Below, piece after piece: positions 25,491 to 34,320 of a DNA stretch of 64,000 nucleotides. Under the pieces are notes generated by a model. The model ran no database searches and had not been told where the DNA came from. It saw only the letters and a program-made list of their open reading frames with translations. The position numbers were made by a program, and so were the translations under genes. This DNA comes from Marinimicrobium hydrolyticum (GTDB taxonomy: Bacteria; Pseudomonadota; Gammaproteobacteria; Pseudomonadales; Cellvibrionaceae), in assembly GCF_030848505.1 (NCBI RefSeq), contig NZ_JAVDDU010000013.1, positions 1 to 64,000 of the forward strand. Reading direction: 5' to 3'. The first letter of the stretch is position 1. Each line of letters opens with the position of its first letter.

Positions 25491-27355
25491 TAGGTAGTGG
25501 TTCCTTTAAGTCAAAATTTGAATCTGGCGCTGGGCTCGCATCTCGACCTCAACTGTCGTTCGGACGCCAATTTGTGGTTGGTTCGAGTGAGCCGTTTAAG
25601 ACCTTTAATTCATTGAATTTGTTGTTCAGTGGTGCGCGATTAACAAAGGATTCATTTCTTTCCCATTGGAACTTTGATCAGGCGAGTGATTCGGATGTAT
25701 ACGCGCATTATCAAAAACGAAACACGGATTTCAGTTTGGGCGTATTTTCACTTCTGGCTTGGTCTGAGGAAGAGTGGGAGCTCTCGCTCGACCGTTTGGC
25801 TCAATATACGGTATTTATTTGGACCTCTGGCGACGACTATCTAATAAGCAACTCTCTGGATTTGATGGTTAAGGTGCTTCACCTTTCCGGGTTCAGTGTT
25901 AAACGGTCTACACGAAGTACTGTTGAGGCTCTGGTGTATGGAACGACCTTTGGGTGTGCTACAGGGTTTGAAGGAATAACACTTTATCGTTCGCCGAAAG
26001 CATCTTTTCGCAGTGGCCAATTGAATATCGATGAATACCTATTTGTCAAAGAACTTTATTCAATTGACAAGAGGGATAAGTATGAAGATTATCTGGATGA
26101 GGCGATTGAATTTATAAGTGACGCGGCCCGCAATATTTGTCTGGACGCGTTCGGAGGAACAATTCTAACGGACTTGACTGGTGGTGTTGATAGTCGCCTT
26201 GTATTGTCGATTTTACTGCAATCTTCTCTAGAGCCTGAGGATATCAGTGTTTTCTGCTTAGGTTCTGATTCGAGAGCAGACAAAATTGTTGCTGACTATT
26301 TGGTCGAGCAGTATAACCTCTCGCCAGGTAAGTTCTTTAATGCGAAATCACCCGAGGGAAGCAGTTCAGCAGACTCCATCGAAAATGGAGTGCATCGGTT
26401 TTATGGAACGAAGCTGGCCGATTTTGGTGATTTTGGCGATGGGAAAATCATAGGGCAAACGAAGATAACTGGGTACTATGGCGAGTTGACTCGCCTGTTT
26501 TATGACTATATCCCAATGACGAATGAACGATTGGTTGATGAGTTTTTGTCCGTCGGAGGCCTCAATCGCTACATTTCTCAGGATGTTGTTGTTAGCTTGA
26601 GGAGCAAAATGCTCAACTTTTTTGTCAGCCTCGATAAGCTTGGTTTGACTTTTGATGATAAGTTGCATGCGCTATACCTTTTAAATAGAAATAAAGTTCA
26701 TTTTGGTATGTCGGCACATCTCGCAGAGAAGACGAGGCAGGCATTTCACCCATTAAACTCTTCGCTTTTTGTCAAACTCTCTCTCCTTGTGTCTCGTGAG
26801 GAGCGTAAAGCAAATAAAGTAGCGTTCGATGTGATTGGGCGTTTGAGCCCTTCGCTGCAAATGGAGCCGATGGCTGAAAAAGTCTGGTCCAAATGTTTGT
26901 TGCCCTCCGGTTTTGATTATGAGTCATATCGTAACCGTTGTTTTATCAAAAATGGTGCGATGGCGCTTTCAGTTAATAGATACAAATATTCTCAGGCCAA
27001 CCTTCTCCATCGGAAGGTTCCGAGAGTGTATGAGAATCCAAAATTTTCAGAGAGAATGCGAAAGCTCGGTGTTCAGTACCACTGGGCGATGCTTCCAGAC
27101 GTGAAGTTGCGAGTCGAAAAGTACTTGAATCAAATCGATGCTGGTTCGCAAGCTGAAGGCATATCTGAGGTGTTGAATATAGTAAATATTAGGGAGCTTA
27201 TTGGCTGCCTAAACTTTGAGGCTAATACCCATAGAGAAGTCGGTCCGAGCAATATCGAGGCCAAATTTTTGGTTAAAGCACTATCCGCACTAGCCTGGCT
27301 GCAGGGTAAGGAGGTATTTCCAGCTGTCAACTACCACTTTCATGTCCATAATTGA
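25478..27355 (+). CDS. Asparagine-synthetase-like amidotransferase
   Basis: 625 residues. Residues 1-200 resemble the fold of the class-II glutaminase half of AsnB but the essential N-terminal Cys2 is absent (it starts MDFF). Residues 215-470 are the ATP-pyrophosphatase domain with LTDLTGGVDSRLVLSILL; the PP-loop GGVDSR is at 235-240. Such AsnB relatives in surface-glycan loci are presumed to amidate carboxyl groups, using ammonia from another source if no glutaminase is active. The gene is distinctly AT-rich and begins inside a terminator-like hairpin. Asparagine synthesis itself is unlikely. Confidence 0.7.
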   Translation: MDFFIGSGSFKSKFESGAGLASRPQLSFGRQFVVGSSEPFKTFNSLNLLFSGARLTKDSFLSHWNFDQASDSDVYAHYQKRNTDFSLGVFSLLAWSEEEWELSLDRLAQYTVFIWTSGDDYLISNSLDLMVKVLHLSGFSVKRSTRSTVEALVYGTTFGCATGFEGITLYRSPKASFRSGQLNIDEYLFVKELYSIDKRDKYEDYLDEAIEFISDAARNICLDAFGGTILTDLTGGVDSRLVLSILLQSSLEPEDISVFCLGSDSRADKIVADYLVEQYNLSPGKFFNAKSPEGSSSADSIENGVHRFYGTKLADFGDFGDGKIIGQTKITGYYGELTRLFYDYIPMTNERLVDEFLSVGGLNRYISQDVVVSLRSKMLNFFVSLDKLGLTFDDKLHALYLLNRNKVHFGMSAHLAEKTRQAFHPLNSSLFVKLSLLVSREERKANKVAFDVIGRLSPSLQMEPMAEKVWSKCLLPSGFDYESYRNRCFIKNGAMALSVNRYKYSQANLLHRKVPRVYENPKFSERMRKLGVQYHWAMLPDVKLRVEKYLNQIDAGSQAEGISEVLNIVNIRELIGCLNFEANTHREVGPSNIEAKFLVKALSALAWLQGKEVFPAVNYHFHVHN

Positions 27356-27682
27356 TGAGACCTATGCATTAGATACTGACCTCAAACCGCGAGGGAATTA
27401 CCGGCGAGTTTCGTCCATGAAAACCAATTCAAGTCCAACGTGATCTATTGAGAGTTGTGGATGTAAGAAAATGATCGCTAACTTAAGGGGCGTGGGTCGG
27501 CTCTTAAGTGCCGGCAATATACGGCAAAATTCGGTGCCCACCGGTTCCGCCCATGTGTTAACAAGTGCGCGGGATATAGGCCTGCTTCCCCGTTCGCAGT
27601 ATACTGCGCCAAATGGCCGCTCTGAGCAACGCCCAACCGCTAAGTCCGGAAATTTTTAATTCTCATAAGACCTAATATACTC
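27356..27682 (+). other. Intergenic gap, no gene recognised
   Basis: The 327 bp between the AsnB-like gene and the next glycosyltransferase carry only a 62-codon frame (27471-27659) with no family resemblance and no clear ribosome-binding site. The sequence shifts from AT-rich to balanced composition within it, so it may be a junction of imported DNA. A CTCATAAGACCTAATATACTC stretch before ATG 27683 has no clear Shine-Dalgarno. Confidence 0.4.
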
Positions 27683-29839
27683 ATGAATCAAAATGATTTG
27701 CCCGCCAGCTTTGATGAAGCTCTCAAGGTCATAGCAATCCAAAGGGAAGAGCTAGAGCAACAGGCCAAGCTGTTGAACGAGCTTAGAGTGAAGCTGGCTG
27801 CTCAAGATAAAGCCGTTTCGCACTCTGGTGCTGGACTGCTACAACGGTTTCGCCAGAGCCTACTGCGTAGGCCGACAGGCTCGGAGACTGTAAAGTCCAG
27901 TGGCTTGTTTGATGAAGAGTATTACCGCTCCCAGCTTCTTGGTCGCCCTGATCTCAAACGTGCCGAGAAAAACTTGCTTAATCATTATCTATCCGTGGGA
28001 GCTTTTGAAGGGCTAGACCCATGCGAACGCTTTGACTCTGACTGGTATCTAGAGGTTAACTCTGATGTTCGCACCGCGGGGCTCAACCCGTTGGTGCATT
28101 ACCTCCAGTATGGTCAGCATGAGGGCCGCTTACCTTATCACGGTGCACAACAATCGATCTTTGGCGGTACGCCAAGACACACCTCAGACTTTAACGCTCG
28201 ATTGTGGGGCGGTTTTTCTCATGTTGCAATGCCGGAGTTGGAAGCCTTGGCGGACCAAGGTCAGAACAGCCGGGCCGCTTGGTGTTTAGCTGCATGGTGT
28301 TACGCTCATGGTGATTTGCCCTCTGCATTGCAGCGTGTTCAGCAAAGTATTGAGAACGAGCCTCGAGGGGCGACGAAAAAAGCTTTGGTGGGGTTGGCTA
28401 AATGCTACACACTTTTGGAAGATTATAGTGGATTGGAAGCCCTGCTTACGGAGCCCGAGTCTGCGCGGGGATTAGGCAATATTTACCCTTATGTTCGAGC
28501 CAATCTGCTGAATGGGCAAGGGCGGCCGTTGGATTGCTGTGTTGCGTTAAATGACATCTTCAGTCGGGTGGGCCTCGTGGGGGTAGCCATGAAGGACGCT
28601 TCACTACCTTTGTCGCTATCTAATCTACAAGGAATTGCGGCGCCTGAAAGTATACATGGCAATGCTCCCGATGCACCGCTGATCAGCGTAGTTGTGCCTG
28701 CGTATAATGCTGGCGGCACGCTTCACATCGCCCTGGACGGACTTCTGGGCCAAAGTTGGACCAATCTTGAAATCATCGTTGTTGATGATGGAAGTTCCGA
28801 CGATACCGCTCAGGTAGCTCAGTCTTACGAGAAAAAGGATCCACGAGTCCGCTACTTGCCCAACAGTCGAAATATGGGGGCTTATCCCACTCGAAACAAC
28901 GGAATGAAAGCCGCGCGTGGGGATTTTGTGACCGTTCACGACAGCGACGATTGGTCTCACCCGCAAAAACTCGAGAGGCAAATGCAACCTCTGTTAAATG
29001 ATGATAGCAAGGTGGCCACCATAAGCAGTTGGGTAAGGGTAGCGGCGGACATGCGTTTTGTCGGGCCTTGGTTGTTGAGTGACACATACGTTGAGAAGAA
29101 TCATTCGTCTGTCGTTTTGCGCCGGGCTATTTTGGAGCAGATTGGCTACTGGGATGAAGTGAATGTTGCGGGAGATACTGAATTTTTGTGGCGTCTGGAG
29201 CACCACTTCGAGCATCACCGTATCGTGCACATCCTTCCATTTACACCCTTGTCGTTTGCGCTGGCAGACGATGCGTCACTCACCCGGACCAAAGCAACCC
29301 ATGTGAAGACCATTCACTACGGACTGCGAAGAATATACCGGGAAGCGGCGAGCTGGTGGCATAGAAAAACAGACGGCCGACCGGTCCTTGAGAACGATAA
29401 AGAGCGACCCTTTCCAATCCCGCTGGGAATAGTGAGAGGCTCAGAGGCAGAATTCGATGCTGTACTGGTTGGGGACATGGCAGCAGAAGGCGAGGATCTC
29501 GAACGATTACTCAAAGAAGCGGCAGACGTTCTAAGTAAATATAAGAGTGTATGCTTATTTCATTGGCCTGGTTATGATTACAGACATGGAGCGCCTATTG
29601 CGGATGAAGTGTTCGAGCTGTGTCTTCGGCACCGTTTAAGCTTTGCTCATACTGGCCTCACTGTCAGTGCCGACAAGGTTGTGATCCTGGGGGGCGCATC
29701 AACCGATTATATGCCTACTCAAGGCGTGCGAATTGAGAACCTTGATGCCGTCGTAAATACTCAGGGAGACCTGTGTGGGCCTCAGGCAGAGCTCATGGAA
29801 TATTTTGCGAAAGGAGGCGTTCAAGCTGGTGAAGATTAG
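27683..29839 (+). CDS. GT2 glycosyltransferase with N-terminal WY/YPDV module
   Basis: 718 residues: a short coiled coil (10-45), a basic segment, then two module units at about 72-155 (LFDEEYYRSQL..LNHYLSVGAFEGLDP and FDSDWYLEVNSDVRTAGLNPLVHYLQYGQHEGRLP). TPR-like helices follow (170-310). The GT2 domain starts near 335 with ISVVVPAYNAGGTLHIALDG, EIIVVDDGSSDDT and FVTVHDSDDWSHPQK (DxD), then VAGDTEFLWRLEHHF. A further domain of about 150 residues follows, with CLFHWPGYDY. It is a full-length paralogue of the protein at 32299. Confidence 0.8.
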   Translation: MNQNDLPASFDEALKVIAIQREELEQQAKLLNELRVKLAAQDKAVSHSGAGLLQRFRQSLLRRPTGSETVKSSGLFDEEYYRSQLLGRPDLKRAEKNLLNHYLSVGAFEGLDPCERFDSDWYLEVNSDVRTAGLNPLVHYLQYGQHEGRLPYHGAQQSIFGGTPRHTSDFNARLWGGFSHVAMPELEALADQGQNSRAAWCLAAWCYAHGDLPSALQRVQQSIENEPRGATKKALVGLAKCYTLLEDYSGLEALLTEPESARGLGNIYPYVRANLLNGQGRPLDCCVALNDIFSRVGLVGVAMKDASLPLSLSNLQGIAAPESIHGNAPDAPLISVVVPAYNAGGTLHIALDGLLGQSWTNLEIIVVDDGSSDDTAQVAQSYEKKDPRVRYLPNSRNMGAYPTRNNGMKAARGDFVTVHDSDDWSHPQKLERQMQPLLNDDSKVATISSWVRVAADMRFVGPWLLSDTYVEKNHSSVVLRRAILEQIGYWDEVNVAGDTEFLWRLEHHFEHHRIVHILPFTPLSFALADDASLTRTKATHVKTIHYGLRRIYREAASWWHRKTDGRPVLENDKERPFPIPLGIVRGSEAEFDAVLVGDMAAEGEDLERLLKEAADVLSKYKSVCLFHWPGYDYRHGAPIADEVFELCLRHRLSFAHTGLTVSADKVVILGGASTDYMPTQGVRIENLDAVVNTQGDLCGPQAELMEYFAKGGVQAGED

Positions 29840-29934
29840 CTGTGTGAGTTATTGGATGTCGCCGAAAGTCCGAGAGATGGAAGCTAAGCACACTACTCGA
29901 GTTGCTGATTGCTATCAGATAAAGGAGGTCGAAA

Positions 29935-30954
29935 ATGAGTCACAAGCTGGTTGACCAGATAAATCAAGTGCGCTCTTCTTTTAAAAGGATTGAGGAGGAA
30001 TACCAAGTTATTTGTGAGCCGATTCGAGCGATTCGAAAGGCGAAGATTCTGCCCCCGGAGGTAAGCGGGGTGGTTGAGGAAATTCGGAATTTTAAATTTT
30101 ATCCCAAACTTACGCACGTTCCCAATGCCTTTTTTGAAAAGAGCCAATCGCACTCTTACCGCTTGCAAAGGGCTGCGCAGATAGGTGTTATTAACCGATC
30201 CAAAGAACTGCCGCCACGCGTTATAAGCAATAAGACCAAGGGGGCTCTATTTGCGAAGCGTGTAGGATTGCGTACGCCGGATTCAACTCTGCCAGTACCC
30301 TTGGAAAAAGTGGAGTTTACGTCTCCCAGAGTGATAAAGCCGCTTCACTCTGACGGTGGTAACTGTGTTTACGCCATACAACCCGCGCCCGACGGAACGC
30401 TTATCAACCGTTTTTCAGGAAAGACCTATGAGTCCGTTGGCGAGCTAAAGGATTCGATTCGCAATCATATGGCTAAGGTGGGTGTCAGTAAGGACATTTG
30501 GCTGCAAGAGGAGATGATTGTAGGTTCGAAAGGAGATCCTACCGAAACCATGGATGTTAAATTCTATACGTTCTATGGGCGAGTTGCCTTAGTGCTACAA
30601 GTGGACCGTTGGAGAGGCAAAAAGTATAGATTTTTCGATGCTGAAGGAACTATGGTTAACACCGGTAAGTACAGTGCAGATGGTGATATGACAGCGCTGT
30701 TTGATAAAAAGTTAGTAAAGCTTGCGAGCGAAATCAGTTTGAAAATTCCCTGGCCGCATATTCGGATTGATTTCTTGGTTTCGGATACGGATTTTCGTTT
30801 TGGCGAGTTTACTTGCCAGCCCGGTCAGGCCTCTATGTTTAATACGGAGTGGGATTCAGAATTGGGGAAATGCTATGTTGAAGCCCAATCTCGCCTGTAT
30901 GAAGACTTTATCAAAGGCAAGCAGTTTACCGAGTATAACGAAATTATAAAGTGA
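29935..30954 (+). CDS. TupA-like ATP-grasp protein
   Basis: 339 residues with the pattern of the TupA-type ATP-grasp family, which links amino acids to carboxyl groups in polysaccharide loci. The visible pieces are RVIKPLHSDGGNCVYAI (ATP-lysine region), IWLQEEMIV, DVKFYTFYGRVALVLQVDR, and IRIDFLVSDTDFRFGEFTCQPG with the metal-binding D..E pair. A very strong ribosome-binding site AAAGGAGGT sits eight bases before ATG 29935. AT-rich composition. Another TupA-like gene follows at 31100. The amide product is inferred. Confidence 0.7.
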   Translation: MSHKLVDQINQVRSSFKRIEEEYQVICEPIRAIRKAKILPPEVSGVVEEIRNFKFYPKLTHVPNAFFEKSQSHSYRLQRAAQIGVINRSKELPPRVISNKTKGALFAKRVGLRTPDSTLPVPLEKVEFTSPRVIKPLHSDGGNCVYAIQPAPDGTLINRFSGKTYESVGELKDSIRNHMAKVGVSKDIWLQEEMIVGSKGDPTETMDVKFYTFYGRVALVLQVDRWRGKKYRFFDAEGTMVNTGKYSADGDMTALFDKKLVKLASEISLKIPWPHIRIDFLVSDTDFRFGEFTCQPGQASMFNTEWDSELGKCYVEAQSRLYEDFIKGKQFTEYNEIIK

Positions 30955-31099
30955 TTTTTGCGCCCATATTCTGGTGGTGCTACGTGGTATGTTGCTGTGT
31001 TGAATTTGTTCCCATAGAATCGATTAAGAATGAGGTTTTTACAATGGAATTGACGCAAGTCGCAGCCATTTTTAAAATTTTGGCTGCGAGGTTGAACAC

Positions 31100-32245
31100 A
31101 TGAGTGAGGTGGAGTTTGATCGGCCTGATGCTGATTCGTCTTTTTTGACCTTTGTCAGGAATGAGTTTCAAAAAAGGGGAACGCCGCTTAGAAAGAAATT
31201 GGCGAACAAACATTCTGCTGCCCAGGAAGTCCAAAAGCTCGGACTGAAGGTGCCTAAGAAGCTCAGAATCCTGGAGAATATCGAGGATTTAAAGCCGTGG
31301 CATTTGAAGCGACGTGCGGTTTTAAAGTATGGCCGTGGATGGTCGGCACGCGGAGTTATGCTGCTGGAACGCAAGGGGATCAACCGATACTTTGACCACC
31401 TCAGCCTGCAGAAATATGCGCTGCAAAGCATAAAAGAGCATCAAGCTCGAGTCGCTAAATCCTTCGGAAGCAAAGACCCGAACTGGATACTTGAGGAGCT
31501 GCTTGAGCCTACCCATGCATTCGGCGCCGTTCCTTACGATTACAAATTTTATGTATTCGGTGGGCAGATCGGCTTGATACTTCAAGTGGACAGGAATACG
31601 ACACCACCAAAGCAAGCGTTGTTTGATGGTTCATTTAAGCCTCTCCATTTGGGCGTAGACTATCTTCTTACTGGCAAAAGTTGTCAGCCGGGACTGCCAA
31701 TAGTTCCGCCTCACGCGACAGAGCTTATGTGGTGGGCGCTTAAGTTAGCATCCATTACAGATTCACCGTTCGTGAGTATTGATTTGTACGATACGCCCCA
31801 GGGGCCGGTGTTTGGAGAATTTACCTTTTCACCCGGTGCTACGCATAAACGCATGTTCACACTTTCTAAGCGCTTGATTGATTATTACGATGAGCTTTTC
31901 AACGCGGCGGAAAAACGGTTGGAAGAAGGTGTCGAAGTTAAGCGAGGCCAATTCGACACCGATATGGCGCGCTTTGTGGACCTTGTCGCTACAGCGGATT
32001 ACAAAACCTTGGCGCGTACTTCAAAAATTCCTACAGAGTTGTATAAAACATGGAGTGGAGTGGCTTACAATCGAGGCAGTATTGGGGCACTGAGGCTTAG
32101 TGAGTACTTTCGCAATCGGGCTGAAGCTGCGGAGGATCAAACGGAAAAGGCGATTTATACGCACCTTTCGAGCGCATGGGAATCGATTCAAAAAGAGGTT
32201 AAGGCACATACCAGAAAGTACAAGGCTATGGCTGCAACACCGTGA
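31100..32245 (+). CDS. TupA-like ATP-grasp protein (second copy)
   Basis: 381 residues, related in plan to the protein at 29935: LKYGRGWSARGVMLL (ATP-binding strand), WILEELLEPTH, DYKFYVFGGQIGLILQVDR, and VSIDLYDTPQGPVFGEFTFSPGA with the catalytic D and E. A helical C-terminal extension (residues about 280-381) is not present in the first copy. Two such ligases may add two groups or act on two carboxylates. ATG 31100 follows a GCGAGG at suitable distance. Substrate unknown. Confidence 0.65.
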   Translation: MSEVEFDRPDADSSFLTFVRNEFQKRGTPLRKKLANKHSAAQEVQKLGLKVPKKLRILENIEDLKPWHLKRRAVLKYGRGWSARGVMLLERKGINRYFDHLSLQKYALQSIKEHQARVAKSFGSKDPNWILEELLEPTHAFGAVPYDYKFYVFGGQIGLILQVDRNTTPPKQALFDGSFKPLHLGVDYLLTGKSCQPGLPIVPPHATELMWWALKLASITDSPFVSIDLYDTPQGPVFGEFTFSPGATHKRMFTLSKRLIDYYDELFNAAEKRLEEGVEVKRGQFDTDMARFVDLVATADYKTLARTSKIPTELYKTWSGVAYNRGSIGALRLSEYFRNRAEAAEDQTEKAIYTHLSSAWESIQKEVKAHTRKYKAMAATP

Positions 32246-32298
32246 TACGCGCACCCACAAAGATTGTGGTTTGGGATTTTGTTTAGGGGGGCAGGGAA

Positions 32299-34320
32299 TT
32301 GTTGACCGAATCAGAATTCATCAATAAGGCCTACCATTGGCTTGGCCGTAAAACCCGCCGATTACCCTTGGTCAATATTGAGGGCCGCCAGGTGCTCGCC
32401 AGCGGGTTATTTGACGCCGAATTCTATTGCCAGCAGTTGAAGGGTAGGGAAGATGAGGCGCAGGGTATAAGAGCGCCACTAAAACACTATTTACACACTG
32501 GTGGATTTGAAGGGCTTGACCCCGGCCCAAATTTTGACTCCGATTGGTACCTTGCCGTTTATCCTGACGTGCGCGCAGTGGGCCTGAATCCTCTTGTACA
32601 TTACGTTCAGCACGGCCTCGCTGAAGGAAGGCTTCCCTCGCATGGCGCCAAGCCGCTTGAGCCACTAAACCGACTGGCACCCAATGCGGACCTCAACAAG
32701 AAACTCTGGGGTGGGTTTCATCATTTAGCGCTTCCCCAATTGCGCGCGCGGGCCAACGATCTTCACGACCACCAAGCGGCTTGGTATCTATCGGCGTGGG
32801 AATACGCTCAAGGCGATTTTGAAGGCGCCTTGCAATGGCTTCAAGTGGCTATAGCCCATGCCCCAGGGGATTTGGAGCGACGTCATTTAATCGGTCTGTC
32901 AAAATGCTACACGCTCTTGGGTGGTTATCCTGCGATTCAGGTGCTACTGCGAGAGTCCGCTTATGTAGATAAGCTGGGTAAAGCGTTCCCCTACATTCAA
33001 GCCAACGCACTGTATGAAAGTAGTGTGAATGCCGAACGAATGAGTGCTCTGAACAAGCTGTTTGCAAGTGCCGGCTTGGTGGGCGTTACCATGCGGGACT
33101 CGAATCGAGACTGGGGCTTGGGCAATTTGACCGCCGTTGAGCCGGTCCCGCCTTATGAATCAACCCAAATGCCCCTGGTGAGCATTGTGTTGCCCGCCTA
33201 TAACGCAGGCAGAGCCTTGTGTATTGCTTTGGATAGCCTTCTGGCGCAAACCTGGACCAATCTTGAAATCATTGTTGTTGACGATGGCAGTACGGATGAA
33301 ACCGCGGAGGTCGCACAAAGTTATACCACCAATGATTCGAGGGTGCGCCTAATCGTAAACAGCGAGAACCAGGGCGCCTACGCCAGCCGCAACAATGGTA
33401 TGCGGGTCGCTGCAGGCGAGTTTGTAACTGTCCACGACGGCGATGATTGGTCACACCCGCAAAAGATTGAACGGCAAATGCAACCGTTACTGGAGAGCGC
33501 TGACCTGGTGGCAGTGGGTAGCAACTGGGTTAGGGTCACCAGGGACATGCGCTTTGTCGGGCCCTGGCTGCCCGGCGAGGAGTTTATGGAGCCCAACTTG
33601 TCTTCTTGGGTTATCCGCCGATCAGTGCTTGACGCTATCGGGTATTGGGATAAGGTCAATGTAGCCGCCGATAGTGAGTTTCTATGGCGTTTGGAGCATC
33701 ACTATGGCCACAAGGCTATGACGGTTGTTCTGCCCGATTTGCCCCTTGCGTTCGCGCTGTCGGACGAGGCCAGTTTGACGCGGAGCAAGGCCGGCCATGT
33801 GAAGTCGGTATATTTTGGTTTGCGGCGCCTGTACCGGGAAGGGTGCCGCTGGTGGCACAGAAAGAGTGGCTGCCGGCCAGTGCTTGCCGAGCCCCGGCCT
33901 TTTCCCGTCCCGCTGGGGATCACACGTGACCGGGCGGACCAGTATGACTGCGTGATCGCTGCAAACTTCGCGGTAGACGGCCGTGTGCTCAACGCAACAT
34001 TGAATCATTTAGAGGATGCTTGTAGGAAATACGACAACGTGTGCCTGCTCCACTGGCCGAACTATGAGGGCTGGCTCGATGCCCCCATCGCGGACGCCGT
34101 ATTTGAGTTTTGTCAGGAGCATGGGCTACATTTTGCTCATTGGGGGCTGACCTTGACCGCCAGGAAAGTCGTGCTTGTGGACGAGGAGCTGTGGCATTAC
34201 CGCCCGTCAGAAACCGTATGTTTGGAAGGTCTAGAGCGAGTGGAAAATACGGCTGGCGAGCTGTGCCAACCGCAGGAAGAGCTTTTGGACTATTTTGACT
34301 GCGGCCTAGAGAGTCATTGA
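32299..34320 (+). CDS. GT2 glycosyltransferase with N-terminal WY/YPDV module (paralogue)
   Basis: 673 residues and closely parallel to the protein at 27683. Two module units are at about 30-115 (LFDAEFYCQQLKGRED..LKHYLHTGGFEGLDPGP and FDSDWYLAVYPDVRAVGLNPLVHYVQHGLAEGRLP), then TPR-like helices, the GT2 domain (VSIVLPAYNAGRALCIALDS, VVDDGSTDET, FVTVHDGDDWSHPQK) and a C-terminal domain with VCLLHWPNYEGW. No ATG precedes the conserved start: the likely start is TTG 32299 or 32302 after a GGGGGGCAGGGA ribosome-binding site. It ends directly against the next ATG (34321). Confidence 0.8.
   Translation: MLTESEFINKAYHWLGRKTRRLPLVNIEGRQVLASGLFDAEFYCQQLKGREDEAQGIRAPLKHYLHTGGFEGLDPGPNFDSDWYLAVYPDVRAVGLNPLVHYVQHGLAEGRLPSHGAKPLEPLNRLAPNADLNKKLWGGFHHLALPQLRARANDLHDHQAAWYLSAWEYAQGDFEGALQWLQVAIAHAPGDLERRHLIGLSKCYTLLGGYPAIQVLLRESAYVDKLGKAFPYIQANALYESSVNAERMSALNKLFASAGLVGVTMRDSNRDWGLGNLTAVEPVPPYESTQMPLVSIVLPAYNAGRALCIALDSLLAQTWTNLEIIVVDDGSTDETAEVAQSYTTNDSRVRLIVNSENQGAYASRNNGMRVAAGEFVTVHDGDDWSHPQKIERQMQPLLESADLVAVGSNWVRVTRDMRFVGPWLPGEEFMEPNLSSWVIRRSVLDAIGYWDKVNVAADSEFLWRLEHHYGHKAMTVVLPDLPLAFALSDEASLTRSKAGHVKSVYFGLRRLYREGCRWWHRKSGCRPVLAEPRPFPVPLGITRDRADQYDCVIAANFAVDGRVLNATLNHLEDACRKYDNVCLLHWPNYEGWLDAPIADAVFEFCQEHGLHFAHWGLTLTARKVVLVDEELWHYRPSETVCLEGLERVENTAGELCQPQEELLDYFDCGLESH

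Noticed and set aside
27471-27659. A 62-codon frame in the gap before the GT2 gene
   Set aside because: No conserved motif, weak start context and composition unlike neighbouring genes; kept only as a note in the gap entry.
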